From NCBI GenBank assembly GCA_014189435.1, contig CP050293.1, positions 2,051,001-2,115,000 of the forward strand: a DNA stretch of 64,000 nt, in the 5' to 3' direction. The position numbers and the translations under genes were made by a program. Shown here in pieces: positions 44,440 through 53,266 of the stretch (positions are counted from its first letter, which is position 1; each line of letters starts with the position of its first letter). Source of the DNA: Mesorhizobium loti (lineage in GTDB: Bacteria; Pseudomonadota; Alphaproteobacteria; Rhizobiales; Rhizobiaceae). The notes beneath the pieces were generated by a model that was not told the DNA's origin, searched no databases, and worked only from the letters and a program-made list of their open reading frames with translations.

Positions 44440-45282
44440 ATGGCCACACAGATCGAGAAGGCGAAAGCGTTCAAGGCGATACACTCGGTCGAGCGTGGTT
44501 TCGTCATGCCAAATGCGTGGGACGCGGGAAGCGCGGTCGTCCTGGCGGATGGCGGCGTACCGGCGATCGGCACCACCAGTGCCGGCATCGCGTTCTCACT
44601 CGGCAAGCCTGACTTTGACATTCGCGATGCGGGCTCGGTGCTGACGCGCGAGGAGATGTTCCAACGACTTCGGCAGATCGTCGACGCCGTCGCCTTGCCG
44701 GTGAATGGCGATCTAGAGGACGGCTACGGCGCCGATGCGCAATCGGTTGCCGAAACGGTAAGCCTTGCGATGGCGGCGGGCCTGGCTGGCGGCAACATCG
44801 AGGACAACAACCCTCGTAGCGAAGGCCTTTACGAGGAGGGGCTTGCGGTCGATCGCATACGGGCGGCAAGAGCCGCGATCGAGGCAAGCGGCGGCGCCTT
44901 TGTCCTGAACGCCAAGATCGACGCATTCCTTGTCGGTCTGCCTGATCCGCTGGAGATAGCCATAAGACGCGCGAACCTGTTTCTCGAGGCAGGGGCCGAC
45001 TGTGTGTATCCATGCGGTCCCAACGATCTGGACACGATCAGGACCCTGGTCCGCGAGATCAATGGTCCGGTCAACATTGTCATCGGTTGGGGCACCGTTC
45101 CGTTGAGTGTGCCGGCGTTGCTCGACATCGGTGTGAAACGGGTCAGCCTCGGCGGCAGCATAGCACGATCGGCACTTGGCCTTGTTCGCCGCAGTGTCCG
45201 CGAATTGTGTGACCAGGGCACCATCACTTTCGCGGCCGACCAGATCGGTCAGCAGGAGCTGAACGCTCTCTTCTCAAGATAA
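44440..45282 (+). CDS. Isocitrate lyase/PEP mutase-family protein
   Basis: A 280-aa (beta/alpha)8 enzyme of the isocitrate lyase/PEP mutase superfamily. VMPNAWDAGSAVVLADGGVPAIGTTSAGIAFSLG is the usual start of the barrel. LPVNGDLEDGYG carries the Asp and Glu that bind Mg in this group, and GGNIEDNN and VLNAKIDAFLVG follow. It lacks the K-(K/R)-C-G-H nucleophile motif of isocitrate lyase proper, so a carboxy-phosphono-mutase-like or 2-methylisocitrate-lyase-like C-C lyase is more likely. GAGGAG lies 10 nt before the ATG. It is divergent from a LysR gene. Confidence 0.86.
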   Translation: MATQIEKAKAFKAIHSVERGFVMPNAWDAGSAVVLADGGVPAIGTTSAGIAFSLGKPDFDIRDAGSVLTREEMFQRLRQIVDAVALPVNGDLEDGYGADAQSVAETVSLAMAAGLAGGNIEDNNPRSEGLYEEGLAVDRIRAARAAIEASGGAFVLNAKIDAFLVGLPDPLEIAIRRANLFLEAGADCVYPCGPNDLDTIRTLVREINGPVNIVIGWGTVPLSVPALLDIGVKRVSLGGSIARSALGLVRRSVRELCDQGTITFAADQIGQQELNALFSR

Positions 45283-45359
45283 TCGGATCGCGAGTGCGTG
45301 GAGATCGGTAGCCCAGTGCTCCGATCGAAAATGCATGTGCTCAACACAACAAAGGGGGA

Positions 45360-46391
45360 ATGAAAATGACCAAGTTGCTGAGACTGGTGCTTGCTGTGCC
45401 GCTGCTTGCATTCGTGCTGCCGGCGGCAGCGGACACGCTTGAGAACGTCAAGGCCACCGGCTTCGTCAAATGCGGCGTCAGCACAGGTGTTGCCGGGTTT
45501 TCAGCACCCAATGACGAGGGCGAGTGGTCCGGTCTCGACGTCGATCTGTGCCGCGCGGTGGCGGCCGCGATTTTCGACGACCCCAAGGCGGTGAAGTTCT
45601 TCCCCTTGTCGGCCAAGGAGCGGTTCACGGCCATTCAGTCGGGCGAGGTCGACATGCTGCAATACAACACCACCTGGTCGCTCAACCGCGACACGGCCCT
45701 TGGCCTGAATTTCCGCGCCGTCAACTACTATGACGGCCAAGGCTTCATGATCAATTCCGCGAAGTTGCCCGGGGTAAAGTCGGCCCGGCAGTTGGACGGC
45801 GCTTCGGTCTGTATCCAGACGGGCACGACCAGCGAGCTGAATGTTGCCGACTACTTCAGGGCCAACAAGATCGAGTACAATCCCGTCGTTTTTGAAAAGC
45901 TCGAGGAAATCCGGTCCGCATATGATTCCGGGCGTTGCGATGTCGTCACCATTGACCAGTCGGCGCTGTACAGCGTCCGTCTGACGCTTGCCAATCCGGC
46001 CGACCACATTGTTCTACCCGAGGTCATTTCCAAGGAGCCGCTTGGATCGGCAGTCCGCCAGGGCGACGACAAATGGTTCGATATCGTCAGCTGGACGCAT
46101 TACGCGATGGTGACGGCGGAGGAATTGGGCATAGACCAGGCCAATGTCGACGACATGAAAGTCAACGGCAATCCCGAGGTGAAGCGTGTGCTCGGCCAGG
46201 AGGCGGACAGCAAGCTGGGCGCGGACCTTGGTCTCGACAGCGACTGGGTTGCCCGCATCATCAAGCATGTCGGCAACTATGGTGAGGTCTTCGAACGCAA
46301 TGTCGGTGCCGGAAGCCCATTGAAGATCGCCCGTGGCATCAACGCGTTGTGGACCAATGGCGGTCTGCAATATGCGCCGCCTCTGCGTTGA
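45360..46391 (+). CDS. General L-amino-acid ABC transporter substrate-binding protein (AapJ-like)
   Basis: A 343-aa periplasmic binding protein of the polar amino acid family 3, close to AapJ. The signal peptide is LLRLVLAVPLLAFVLPAAADT. LENVKATGFVKCGVSTGVAGFSAPNDEGEWSGLDVDLCRAVAAAIF and YNTTWSLNRDTALGLNFRAVNYYDGQGFM are characteristic. The AapQ, AapM and AapP permease and ATPase genes are not in this window, so it is an orphan binding protein here. It is 44 bp upstream of a cystathionine beta-lyase-type gene, in the same orientation. Confidence 0.9.
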   Translation: MKMTKLLRLVLAVPLLAFVLPAAADTLENVKATGFVKCGVSTGVAGFSAPNDEGEWSGLDVDLCRAVAAAIFDDPKAVKFFPLSAKERFTAIQSGEVDMLQYNTTWSLNRDTALGLNFRAVNYYDGQGFMINSAKLPGVKSARQLDGASVCIQTGTTSELNVADYFRANKIEYNPVVFEKLEEIRSAYDSGRCDVVTIDQSALYSVRLTLANPADHIVLPEVISKEPLGSAVRQGDDKWFDIVSWTHYAMVTAEELGIDQANVDDMKVNGNPEVKRVLGQEADSKLGADLGLDSDWVARIIKHVGNYGEVFERNVGAGSPLKIARGINALWTNGGLQYAPPLR

Positions 46392-46435
46392 TGCCGCAAG
46401 CCACAATTCCAGCCGCGCAACCGCCGAGAGATCAC

Positions 46436-47638
46436 ATGATGCCTGACGGAAAATGCCTGACGCAGGCGGGTATGAACACGCGGCTGGCGCATATCGGTTA
46501 CGAGCCGAGTGGCTATTTCGGGTTCGTCAATCCGCCTGTGGTGCATGCATCGACAGTGCTCTTCCCCGACGCTCGAACGATGGCGAAGCGGGACCAGAAA
46601 TACATCTATGGGACACATGGAACGCCGACCACCGAGGCACTTTGCCGTGCCATCGACACGTTGGAAGGCTCAGCCGGCACGGTCCTGGTTCCGTCGGGCC
46701 AGGCGGCCGTCGCCCTGCCAATGCTGGCCTTTCTGTCGGTCGGCGATCACGCGCTGATCACGGATTCCGTCTATGCACCGACCCGCCAGTTCGCCGATCT
46801 CGTGCTGAGCCGCATGGGCGTAGAGGTCGAGTATTACGCGCCCCGCATCGGTGCCGGCATCAAACGGCTGTTGCGGTCCAACACCAAGGTCGTCTTCACC
46901 GAATCTCCGGCATCCAACACATTCGAAGTGCAGGACATTCCGGCAATCGCCAGAGCCGCCCATGCCGGCAATGCCGTGGTCATGATGGACAACACCTGGG
47001 CGACACCGCTGTTCTTCCGGCCGCTCGAGCATGGCGTCGACATCTCGATCCAAGCGGCGACGAAATATCCGGGCGGCCATGCCGACCTGCTGCTTGGCAC
47101 GGTCTCCGCCAATGCCGCCACCTGGTCACGGCTCTGGGAGATGTTCCTGGCGCTCGGGATTCCCGCTGCGCCCGATGACACCTATCAGGTCCTGCGTGGC
47201 CTGCGGACGATGGGAGTGCGGCTCGCCCATCATCAGAAAAGCGCGATCGAGATCGCGTCATGGCTCGAGCATCAGCCGGGCATTGCGCGCGTGCTCCATC
47301 CCGCCCTTTCGGGCCATCGCGACCATGCCATCTGGAAGCGCGATTTCTCCGGAGCCAGCGGGGTCTTCTCGATTGTTCTTGCAAGCGACCGACAGGCGCA
47401 CGCATTTCTCGATGCACTCAAGATATTCGGCCTGGGCTTTTCCTGGGGCGGCTATAGCAGCCTCGCCATGCAGGCCGATCTCGCGGATCGAACCTTCGCC
47501 GCTGGTGATTTCGAGGGCCCGCTGATCCGGCTGCAAATCGGCCTCGAAGACATCGAGGATCTCAAGCAGGATCTGGCGCGTGGATTGAGAGCGGCGAGAC
47601 GCGCAGGCCAGCCAGGTGTCGATCAATCGGTTTTATGA
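46436..47638 (+). CDS. Cystathionine beta-lyase-type PLP enzyme
   Basis: A 400-aa PLP enzyme of the Cys/Met metabolism family. QKYIYGTHGTPTTEALCRAIDTLEG and VLVPSGQAAVALPMLAFLSVGDHALITDSVYAPTRQF hold the cofactor phosphate and ring contacts. VVMMDNTWATPLFFRPLEHGVDISIQAATKYPGGHADLLLG contains the PLP Lys (A-T-K-Y-x-x-G-H). These match proteobacterial MetC. ATG at 46436 follows GAGAG; an earlier ATG at 46391 overlaps the preceding stop. The gene is 12 bp upstream of a cytochrome P450 gene, so the enzyme may act on a sulfur amino acid or analogue specific to this cluster. Confidence 0.85.
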   Translation: MMPDGKCLTQAGMNTRLAHIGYEPSGYFGFVNPPVVHASTVLFPDARTMAKRDQKYIYGTHGTPTTEALCRAIDTLEGSAGTVLVPSGQAAVALPMLAFLSVGDHALITDSVYAPTRQFADLVLSRMGVEVEYYAPRIGAGIKRLLRSNTKVVFTESPASNTFEVQDIPAIARAAHAGNAVVMMDNTWATPLFFRPLEHGVDISIQAATKYPGGHADLLLGTVSANAATWSRLWEMFLALGIPAAPDDTYQVLRGLRTMGVRLAHHQKSAIEIASWLEHQPGIARVLHPALSGHRDHAIWKRDFSGASGVFSIVLASDRQAHAFLDALKIFGLGFSWGGYSSLAMQADLADRTFAAGDFEGPLIRLQIGLEDIEDLKQDLARGLRAARRAGQPGVDQSVL

Positions 47639-47650
47639 AGGAGATTCGAC

Positions 47651-48928
47651 GTGGCCAATCCGCAGGACAATGCTGACGCATCCGAGACGCTCAACACAGT
47701 GAGCCGTGGTTCGGCCATGCCGCGCGGCATGGTCACTGATGAGCCCACACACGTGCGGGCAGCGGCGGCGCACGCCGATCCCTATCCCTTCTATGCGCGC
47801 CTGGTATCGGGCGAGCCGATTTATCGAGAGGGGCCGGCCGGGCCGTGGGTCGCCGTCAGTGCGGCGGCGGTGAACGCTGTGCTGACCAGCCCGCTTTGCC
47901 TGACGAGGCCGGCGGTCAGCCCGGTGCCCGAGCCGCTGATCGGTACGCCCGTCGCCGAGATTTTCTGCCGCCTCGTGCGGATGAACGATGGAGAGATTCA
48001 CTGTCCGTTGAAAAGCACCGTGACGACCGCGCTCGAAGGCTTGAGCCAACGACGCGTCACTGAGCTTGCCGATGATCTGGCGAAAGACCTGGCGGCAACC
48101 GTCAAGCCTGAGGCCGACGGCGAGCGGCTGAACCAGTTCGTCTCTGCCTTGCCGGCACAATTCATCATGAGCCTGCTTGGGATTCCAGCTACCAGCTTTT
48201 CGGACGTCTCACGCTGGATGGGCGACTACGGCGCGGCTGCAACGGCAGCGGTTACGGGTGTTCCATCGCTCACCCCTGCCATTCTGCAAACCGGCGCCGA
48301 TAGTTCTGCCAAGCTGCTCGATCTGTTTCGCGGCATGCTTGGGGCTCTGCGCGACGATGACGGTTCGCTCTTTGCCGTGCTGTCGCGGCAAGCGGCCCGT
48401 TCAGGCCGGCTGGATGCGGATCTGGTGGTCGCCAACGGCATAGGGTTGATGGCGCAAGGCTTTGCCGGAACGTCAGCGCTGATCGGCTCGACGCTTGTCG
48501 CGCTGGCGCGCCATCCCGATGCGCTGGCGGCCGTTCGCGGCGACCGCACGCTGCTTGGGCAGGTTATCCAAGAGGTGCTGCGGTTCGATCCGATAACGCA
48601 CAGCACCCTTCGCTTCGTGGCCCGCGATGGCGTCGTGGCCGGGCAGGCGATGCAGGCGGATGACATGATCATCGTCACCTTGGCCGCGGCCAACCGCGAT
48701 CCAGCACTCAACCCCGATCCGGATCGCTTCGACATGTTTCGCGACCATAGACGATATATGGAGTTCGGCGCCGGCGTGCATGCCTGCCCAAGCGATCGGC
48801 TGGCGACCACGATCGCGGAAGCCGCCGTGAACCGGTTGCTTGACCGGGGAACAGAGGTCGCAGGTCTGGGGACGCGGGTGACCTATCGGCCCTCCGCCCA
48901 TGTCCGCATGCCGGTCTTCAGGTCCTGA
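47651..48928 (+). CDS. Cytochrome P450
   Basis: A 425-aa soluble bacterial P450. The heme-thiolate loop is FGAGVHACPSDRLA with Cys379 (F-x-x-G-x-H-x-C), and the K-helix E-x-x-R is E308-V-L-R311. The I-helix GLMAQGFAGTSALIG has A-G-T-S where most P450s have A-G-(D/E)-T, so the usual acid-alcohol pair for oxygen activation is altered. The GTG start is preceded by GAAGGAGA. No ferredoxin or reductase gene is adjacent. The tight link to a PLP enzyme and an amino-acid binding protein suggests an amino-acid-derived substrate; this is inference. Confidence 0.9.
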   Translation: MANPQDNADASETLNTVSRGSAMPRGMVTDEPTHVRAAAAHADPYPFYARLVSGEPIYREGPAGPWVAVSAAAVNAVLTSPLCLTRPAVSPVPEPLIGTPVAEIFCRLVRMNDGEIHCPLKSTVTTALEGLSQRRVTELADDLAKDLAATVKPEADGERLNQFVSALPAQFIMSLLGIPATSFSDVSRWMGDYGAAATAAVTGVPSLTPAILQTGADSSAKLLDLFRGMLGALRDDDGSLFAVLSRQAARSGRLDADLVVANGIGLMAQGFAGTSALIGSTLVALARHPDALAAVRGDRTLLGQVIQEVLRFDPITHSTLRFVARDGVVAGQAMQADDMIIVTLAAANRDPALNPDPDRFDMFRDHRRYMEFGAGVHACPSDRLATTIAEAAVNRLLDRGTEVAGLGTRVTYRPSAHVRMPVFRS

Positions 48929-48980
48929 AGAGATGAATGGCGCTCAAATCAGCTGCAGCGCCCGATTTGTGTTGCCGCTG

Positions 48981-50300
48981 CTAGCGGCACCATTTTTCGA
49001 CGGCAATTGCAATTGCCTTGGTGCAATCGACGAGATCGCGCACCGAAACGCGTTCGTTCGGCTGATGCGCCTGCGCCGGATCGCCAGGACCGAAGTTGAC
49101 GGTCGGGGTTTCGCCAAGGCCGGTCGGCAGGCCGATGTCGCTGTGCGCGCCAAAACCACTCAGCACCGGCGACAGGTTGGCTTGCCTGACGGCCTCCTGG
49201 AAGACGCCGACAAACGGATTGTCCGACGGGATTTCGGCGCAGTCGGCGTCGAGGATCCACTCGACGCGGGCAGGGTGCCGGCGCAGGTAGGGGTCCGCCT
49301 GGCAGACATTGGCGATGTGCTCTTCGATTTCGCGTTTGACGTTGCCGCCCAGTTTGAACTCGTCATGCTCGCTTGGCAGATACTGGGCGTCGATGATGAT
49401 CTCGCCGCGCCCTGCCATGGAGGAGGGATGTTCGCCGGCGCTCATCTGGGTGACGATGATCTGGTTGGGCAGGTCCATCAGCGGATGGTTCTTTCGGGGA
49501 TCGAACATCCAGCGCCGGTTGAGGATGTCGATGCCGTCGAGGATTTGCCGGCAAAGCTGGACCGCATCGACCGGGCCGCTCGAATACCAGGCATTGGGCG
49601 TCAGTTCCGCATGGCCTCCGATGCCGTCGATGATGATCTTGCCCCACAGAATGCCGTGACAGAGCGGTGCGATCTTGTTCGCGGTTGGTTCGGTCATGAT
49701 GCCGGCGTCGGCGTGGAAGCCGCGATCAACCATGGCCAGCGAGCCCATGCCGCCGATCTCCTCGTCGACGACGGTGGTGAAGACGACGTCGCCCGACAAG
49801 GGAATGTCGAGTCCCTTCAGGATCTCAACGGCCATCAGCATGCAGGCGACGCCGCCTTTCATGTCAACCGTGCCGCGGCCGTGCAGAAATCCGTCCTTGA
49901 GGACGGGCTGGAACGGGTCGGTTGTCCAGTGGCCGGCGGCGCCCGGCGGGACGACATCGATATGGCCGGTGAGCATGATGGACCGCCCGCCGCCGGTGCC
50001 CTTCAAGACGCCGCCGAGATTGGGCCGGCCCTCGAACGTCCTGCCCTTGTTGGCGCCGGCGCGCCCCTTGTATTTTTCGTAGAGTGCCGGGCCATCCGGG
50101 TCCCACAGATCGGTCGAGAAGCCGAGCGCCTCGATGCGTTTTTGCAGATACAGCTGGCAATCGCGCTCGCCGGGCCCGGCCTCCTTTGGGTTGGATTTCA
50201 CGATCGAGGGGAAGGCGACGAGATCGCTCAGCGTTTCGACAATACGGTCAGCACTTGCTTCGACGCGCGCGGCAATGATCTCTTCCATGGACGGCATCAT
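48981..50300 (-). CDS. M20-family deacylase (ArgE/DapE-like)
   Basis: A 439-aa dimetallic hydrolase of the M20/ArgE-DapE-ACY1 family. Zinc ligands are in IMLTGHIDVVPPG (H-x-D), HGRGTVDMKGGVACML (bridging Asp), VDEEIGGMGSLAMVD (catalytic and ligand Glu pair), IMTEPTANK and the late HQPNERVSVRDL. FGAHSDIGLPTGLG is in the lid region. The substrate is an N-acyl amino acid or similar; it cannot be set from sequence. GGAGATC is just before the ATG at 50300, which overlaps the permease stop by 4 bp. It is the last gene of the minus-strand ABC operon, so it probably acts on the imported compound or its product. Confidence 0.88.
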   Translation of the reverse strand: MMPSMEEIIAARVEASADRIVETLSDLVAFPSIVKSNPKEAGPGERDCQLYLQKRIEALGFSTDLWDPDGPALYEKYKGRAGANKGRTFEGRPNLGGVLKGTGGGRSIMLTGHIDVVPPGAAGHWTTDPFQPVLKDGFLHGRGTVDMKGGVACMLMAVEILKGLDIPLSGDVVFTTVVDEEIGGMGSLAMVDRGFHADAGIMTEPTANKIAPLCHGILWGKIIIDGIGGHAELTPNAWYSSGPVDAVQLCRQILDGIDILNRRWMFDPRKNHPLMDLPNQIIVTQMSAGEHPSSMAGRGEIIIDAQYLPSEHDEFKLGGNVKREIEEHIANVCQADPYLRRHPARVEWILDADCAEIPSDNPFVGVFQEAVRQANLSPVLSGFGAHSDIGLPTGLGETPTVNFGPGDPAQAHQPNERVSVRDLVDCTKAIAIAVEKWCR

Positions 50301-51256
50301 GATCTCCAACGTTGGGAAAGTCGGTCGGCGAGAAGGACGAAAACCAGAAGGGCGCCGACAATCCCCACCTGCCAAACCGTGTTGATGTTCAGTTGCAGAA
50401 GGCCGGTCTTTAGCGTGACCAGCAGCAGGACGGCCGCGAACACGCCGCCAACGCCGCCACGCCCGCCGGTGATGGCGATGCCTCCCAGCATGGCGGCAGT
50501 CAGTGATTCGAGTTCGAGGTTCTGGCCGATATTGGGCCTGCCGCTGCCGAGCCAGGCGATCGAGACGAGCCCGGCGGCGCCGGCGAGCGCGCCACTCAGG
50601 GCGTAGAGGATGAAGCGAACGCGATCGACCGGAATACCGACCAGCCTGGCCGAGCGTTCGTTGAAGCCCATGGCGTAGATCCAGCGCCCCCAGGCCGTCG
50701 AGAGCAGCACCAGGCCGGCCAGCGCAAAGCAGGGGATGGCAAGGGTGAGAAAGGGCAGGGGAATGCCCATGACGACGCCGCGCCCCCACAGGAGAAGCCA
50801 TGGAGGCACGCCCGCCTGGGCGGCGCCGCCGGTGACGGCAAGTGCTGCGCCGGAATAGACGAAGAAGGTGCCGAGCGTTGCGATGAAGGGGAGAAGGGCG
50901 AGCCCGTTCACCAGCCATCCGTTCAAGGCACCGAGCGTCGCGCCGGCCAGGATGCAGACGACAGGCAGCAGGACCGGCGGTAATCCCAGCTTGAGGCAAA
51001 GCATCGCGACGATGGCGGACAGCGACACCGCGCCGCCGACCGAGAGGTCGATGCCGGCGCCACCGGCCATGATGACCAGTCCTTGTCCAAGGCCGACCAG
51101 GGCCAGGATCGTCGAGAACTGAAGGACGGTGGTGACGGTGCCGAGATTGTAGACCGCAGGCTTGAGCGCCAGCAGGCCAACAATCACGATCAGCCAAAGC
51201 CCGCACAGCAGTGCCAAGGTGAGGGCGGGTCCCTGCAAATTCCGGAGCGTCTTCAT
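50297..51256 (-). CDS. ABC transporter permease (ribose/RbsC type), copy 2
   Basis: A 319-aa inner-membrane permease of the carbohydrate uptake CUT2 family. The hydrophobic helices and LVIMAGGAGIDLSVGGAVSLSAIVAM are typical of RbsC. The signature cytoplasmic loop for ATPase contact is GINDERSARLVGIPVDRVRF-like, here FNERSARLVGIPVDRVRFILYALSG. SLTAAMLGGIAITGGRGGVGGVFAAVL is the late conserved block. It overlaps the upstream permease gene and the downstream M20 gene by 4 bp each. Confidence 0.9.
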   Translation of the reverse strand: MKTLRNLQGPALTLALLCGLWLIVIVGLLALKPAVYNLGTVTTVLQFSTILALVGLGQGLVIMAGGAGIDLSVGGAVSLSAIVAMLCLKLGLPPVLLPVVCILAGATLGALNGWLVNGLALLPFIATLGTFFVYSGAALAVTGGAAQAGVPPWLLLWGRGVVMGIPLPFLTLAIPCFALAGLVLLSTAWGRWIYAMGFNERSARLVGIPVDRVRFILYALSGALAGAAGLVSIAWLGSGRPNIGQNLELESLTAAMLGGIAITGGRGGVGGVFAAVLLLVTLKTGLLQLNINTVWQVGIVGALLVFVLLADRLSQRWRS

Positions 51257-52237
51257 GCGCGGGCTCGCCGGAGCTGGGCCAATGGGAAGCGGTTGGAAAC
51301 GGCTTCGAAGCCGAGCACGCCGATGATGAGAACGCCGGTCACGACCGGCTGCCAGAGCGAGGGCACGCCGATCAAAAGCAATCCGTTCTGGAGAATTCTA
51401 AGCAGAAGCACGCCGAGCACGGTGCCGATCAGGCTGCATTTGCCGCCCAAGATGCTGGTGCCGCCAAGAATGACCGCCGCGATGGCATCGAGCGCCAGCG
51501 TGCTGCCGATCGTCATTTCCACATTGCGGTAGGTGGCGACATAGAACGTGGCGGCAATGCCGGTCAGCACGCCGCTGATGACGAAGGTCATAAAGCGGAC
51601 CTTGATCACCGGGATGCCTGACAGGCGCGCCTTCTCCTCCGAATTGCCGATCGCCAGCAAATGCAGCCCATAGGGGGTTCGCCGCAAGGCCAGCCAGACG
51701 GCCAGATAGGCAACGGCAATCACCAGCGCAGGGACGGGGACGCCGAGCGCGGTGGTTGCAAGCAGATTTGTGAGGCTCGAGGGCAGTCCGGAAAGCCATT
51801 GCCCGCCGAGAAGGACAAACAGCGGTGCGGTAGACGCCGAGCAGGCCGAGCGTTCCGACAATCGCCGGAACGCGGCCGAGAACGACGACGGCGGCTGTGA
51901 CACAGCCGAGCAGCGCGCCGACCAGCGGGCCTATGACGAGCGCCAGCAGCGGACTGCCGTCGGCGCCGAGCACGCGACCGATGGCGATGGCCGCGAGCCC
52001 CATGACGATGCCGATCGAGACATCGATACCGCCCATGGCGAGCAGCAAGGTCATGCCAAGGCCGATCAGCAGCAGCTCGACGCTGTTGCGCAGGACCGTG
52101 GCTGCATTGCCTGATGTGGCGTAGTGGGGCGATGCGACGGAGAAGATGACGATCGCCAGCAAACAGGCGACAAGCAGAGACCACTCCCGCCCGTTCATGG
52201 AGAAGACACCGTTTCCAAACTGTCGCACCGCGTTCAT
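51253..52237 (-). pseudogene. ABC transporter permease (RbsC type), copy 1, frameshifted
   Basis: The N-terminal half (MNAVRQFGNGVFSM to VPAIVGTLGLLGVYR) and the C-terminal half (LFVLLGGQWLSGLPSSLTN to PLAQLRRARA) of one CUT2 permease are in different frames. The switch is at about 51822-51834, within GVYR-T and LFVLLGG. One base lost or two gained restores a protein of about 328 aa. The second half has the intact ATPase-contact loop SEEKARLSGIPVIKVRFM and VILGGTSILGGKCSLIGTV. As sequenced, only a truncated product of 279 codons with a false tail can be made. It follows the binding-protein gene by 8 bp. Confidence 0.82.
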
Positions 52238-52245
52238 GTCACAGC

Positions 52246-53232
52246 TCAGAAGTTGAACTTGTCGACATTGTCCTTGGTGAAGATGGCCGGCGGCCCGAGC
52301 AGCAGAATGCCCTTGGCGGCGTCATAGGTGACGGGCTTTTCCAGGCCGGCGATCTTGTTCTCCGCCTCGAAGGTCTTGCCGTCGATCAGCTGCTTGCCGG
52401 CCCAGACCGTGAGATAGCCGAGCTGTTCGGGATCCCAGAGCACCGTGAAGCCGAAGGCGCCGCTCTTCAAATAGGAGCGTGCCGTGTTCGGGCTGCAGTA
52501 GCCGGCGCCGATGACGGAGCCGATCTTGCCGGCGGTCTCGATGGCCTGGGCAACGCCCGGGCATGTCGAGGATGCAACGGCGATGATGGCCTTGATATCG
52601 GGGTTGGCGGCCATCAGATCGCCGGAGATCTGCGCGGCGCGCTCGGCCGTGCCGCCGGCGAATTGCGGCGCGAGCAGCTTCAGCTTTGGATACTTGGCGG
52701 TGGCCTCTTTCTGCATGAAGCCGATCCAGGCGTTGAGATTGGAGGCCGTTGCTTCGCCGGAAACGATGCCGATTGTCGCGTCCTCGCCAACGCGCTTGAC
52801 GAGTTCGTCGACGATCGTCGTGCCGAGGCCTTCGTCGGTCGCCTGGGCGACATAGACAGCGCGGCCGCTGTCGGGTGCATCGCTGTCGCTGGTGAACAGT
52901 TTTATACCCTTCGCCTTGGCGCTCTCGACAACGGGCGCGATGCTGGAGGCATCGAGGACGCTGACCGAGATCGCCTCGACACCCTGATCGATCAGGTTCT
53001 GGACGATCTGCAGCTGGTCGACCGGGTTGGTGTCGACGGGACCGGAATAGATGAAGTCGACGTCGAGGTCCTTGGCGGCGCGATTGCCGCCGGCTTCCAT
53101 GGCGTTGAAGTAGGGGATGCCGATCAGCTGCGGGACGAAGGCGACTTTGTGTTTGTCGGCGGCATGCGCTGCCGTCGCTACGACGAGTGACAGTGCGGAG
53201 GCTGCGAGCACTTTCTTGAACTGTGAAAGCAT
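52246..53232 (-). CDS. Sugar-type ABC transporter substrate-binding protein
   Basis: A 328-aa periplasmic binding protein of the ribose/LsrB/RhaS-like cluster (Peripla_BP_4). The signal peptide is FKKVLAASALSLVVATAAHAAD. HKVAFVPQLIGIPYFNAMEAGGNRAAKDLDVDFIYSGPVDTNPVDQLQIVQNLIDQGVEAISVSVLDASSIAPV and the later GVAQAIETAGKIGSVIGAGYCSPNTARSYLKSGAFGFTVLWDPEQLGYL are the ligand-cleft segments. The sugar or nucleoside bound is not predictable. It is followed by two permease genes and preceded by a short ATPase gene. Confidence 0.9.
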   Translation of the reverse strand: MLSQFKKVLAASALSLVVATAAHAADKHKVAFVPQLIGIPYFNAMEAGGNRAAKDLDVDFIYSGPVDTNPVDQLQIVQNLIDQGVEAISVSVLDASSIAPVVESAKAKGIKLFTSDSDAPDSGRAVYVAQATDEGLGTTIVDELVKRVGEDATIGIVSGEATASNLNAWIGFMQKEATAKYPKLKLLAPQFAGGTAERAAQISGDLMAANPDIKAIIAVASSTCPGVAQAIETAGKIGSVIGAGYCSPNTARSYLKSGAFGFTVLWDPEQLGYLTVWAGKQLIDGKTFEAENKIAGLEKPVTYDAAKGILLLGPPAIFTKDNVDKFNF

Positions 53233-53266
53233 TGTGGTTTGATCCTCTCTGGAAATGACGTGCGTT

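Noticed and set aside
48900..50606. A 568-codon plus-strand frame across the M20 deacylase gene
   Set aside because: The minus-strand protein has all M20 metal ligands and a good ribosome-binding site; the plus-strand frame has no recognisable motif.
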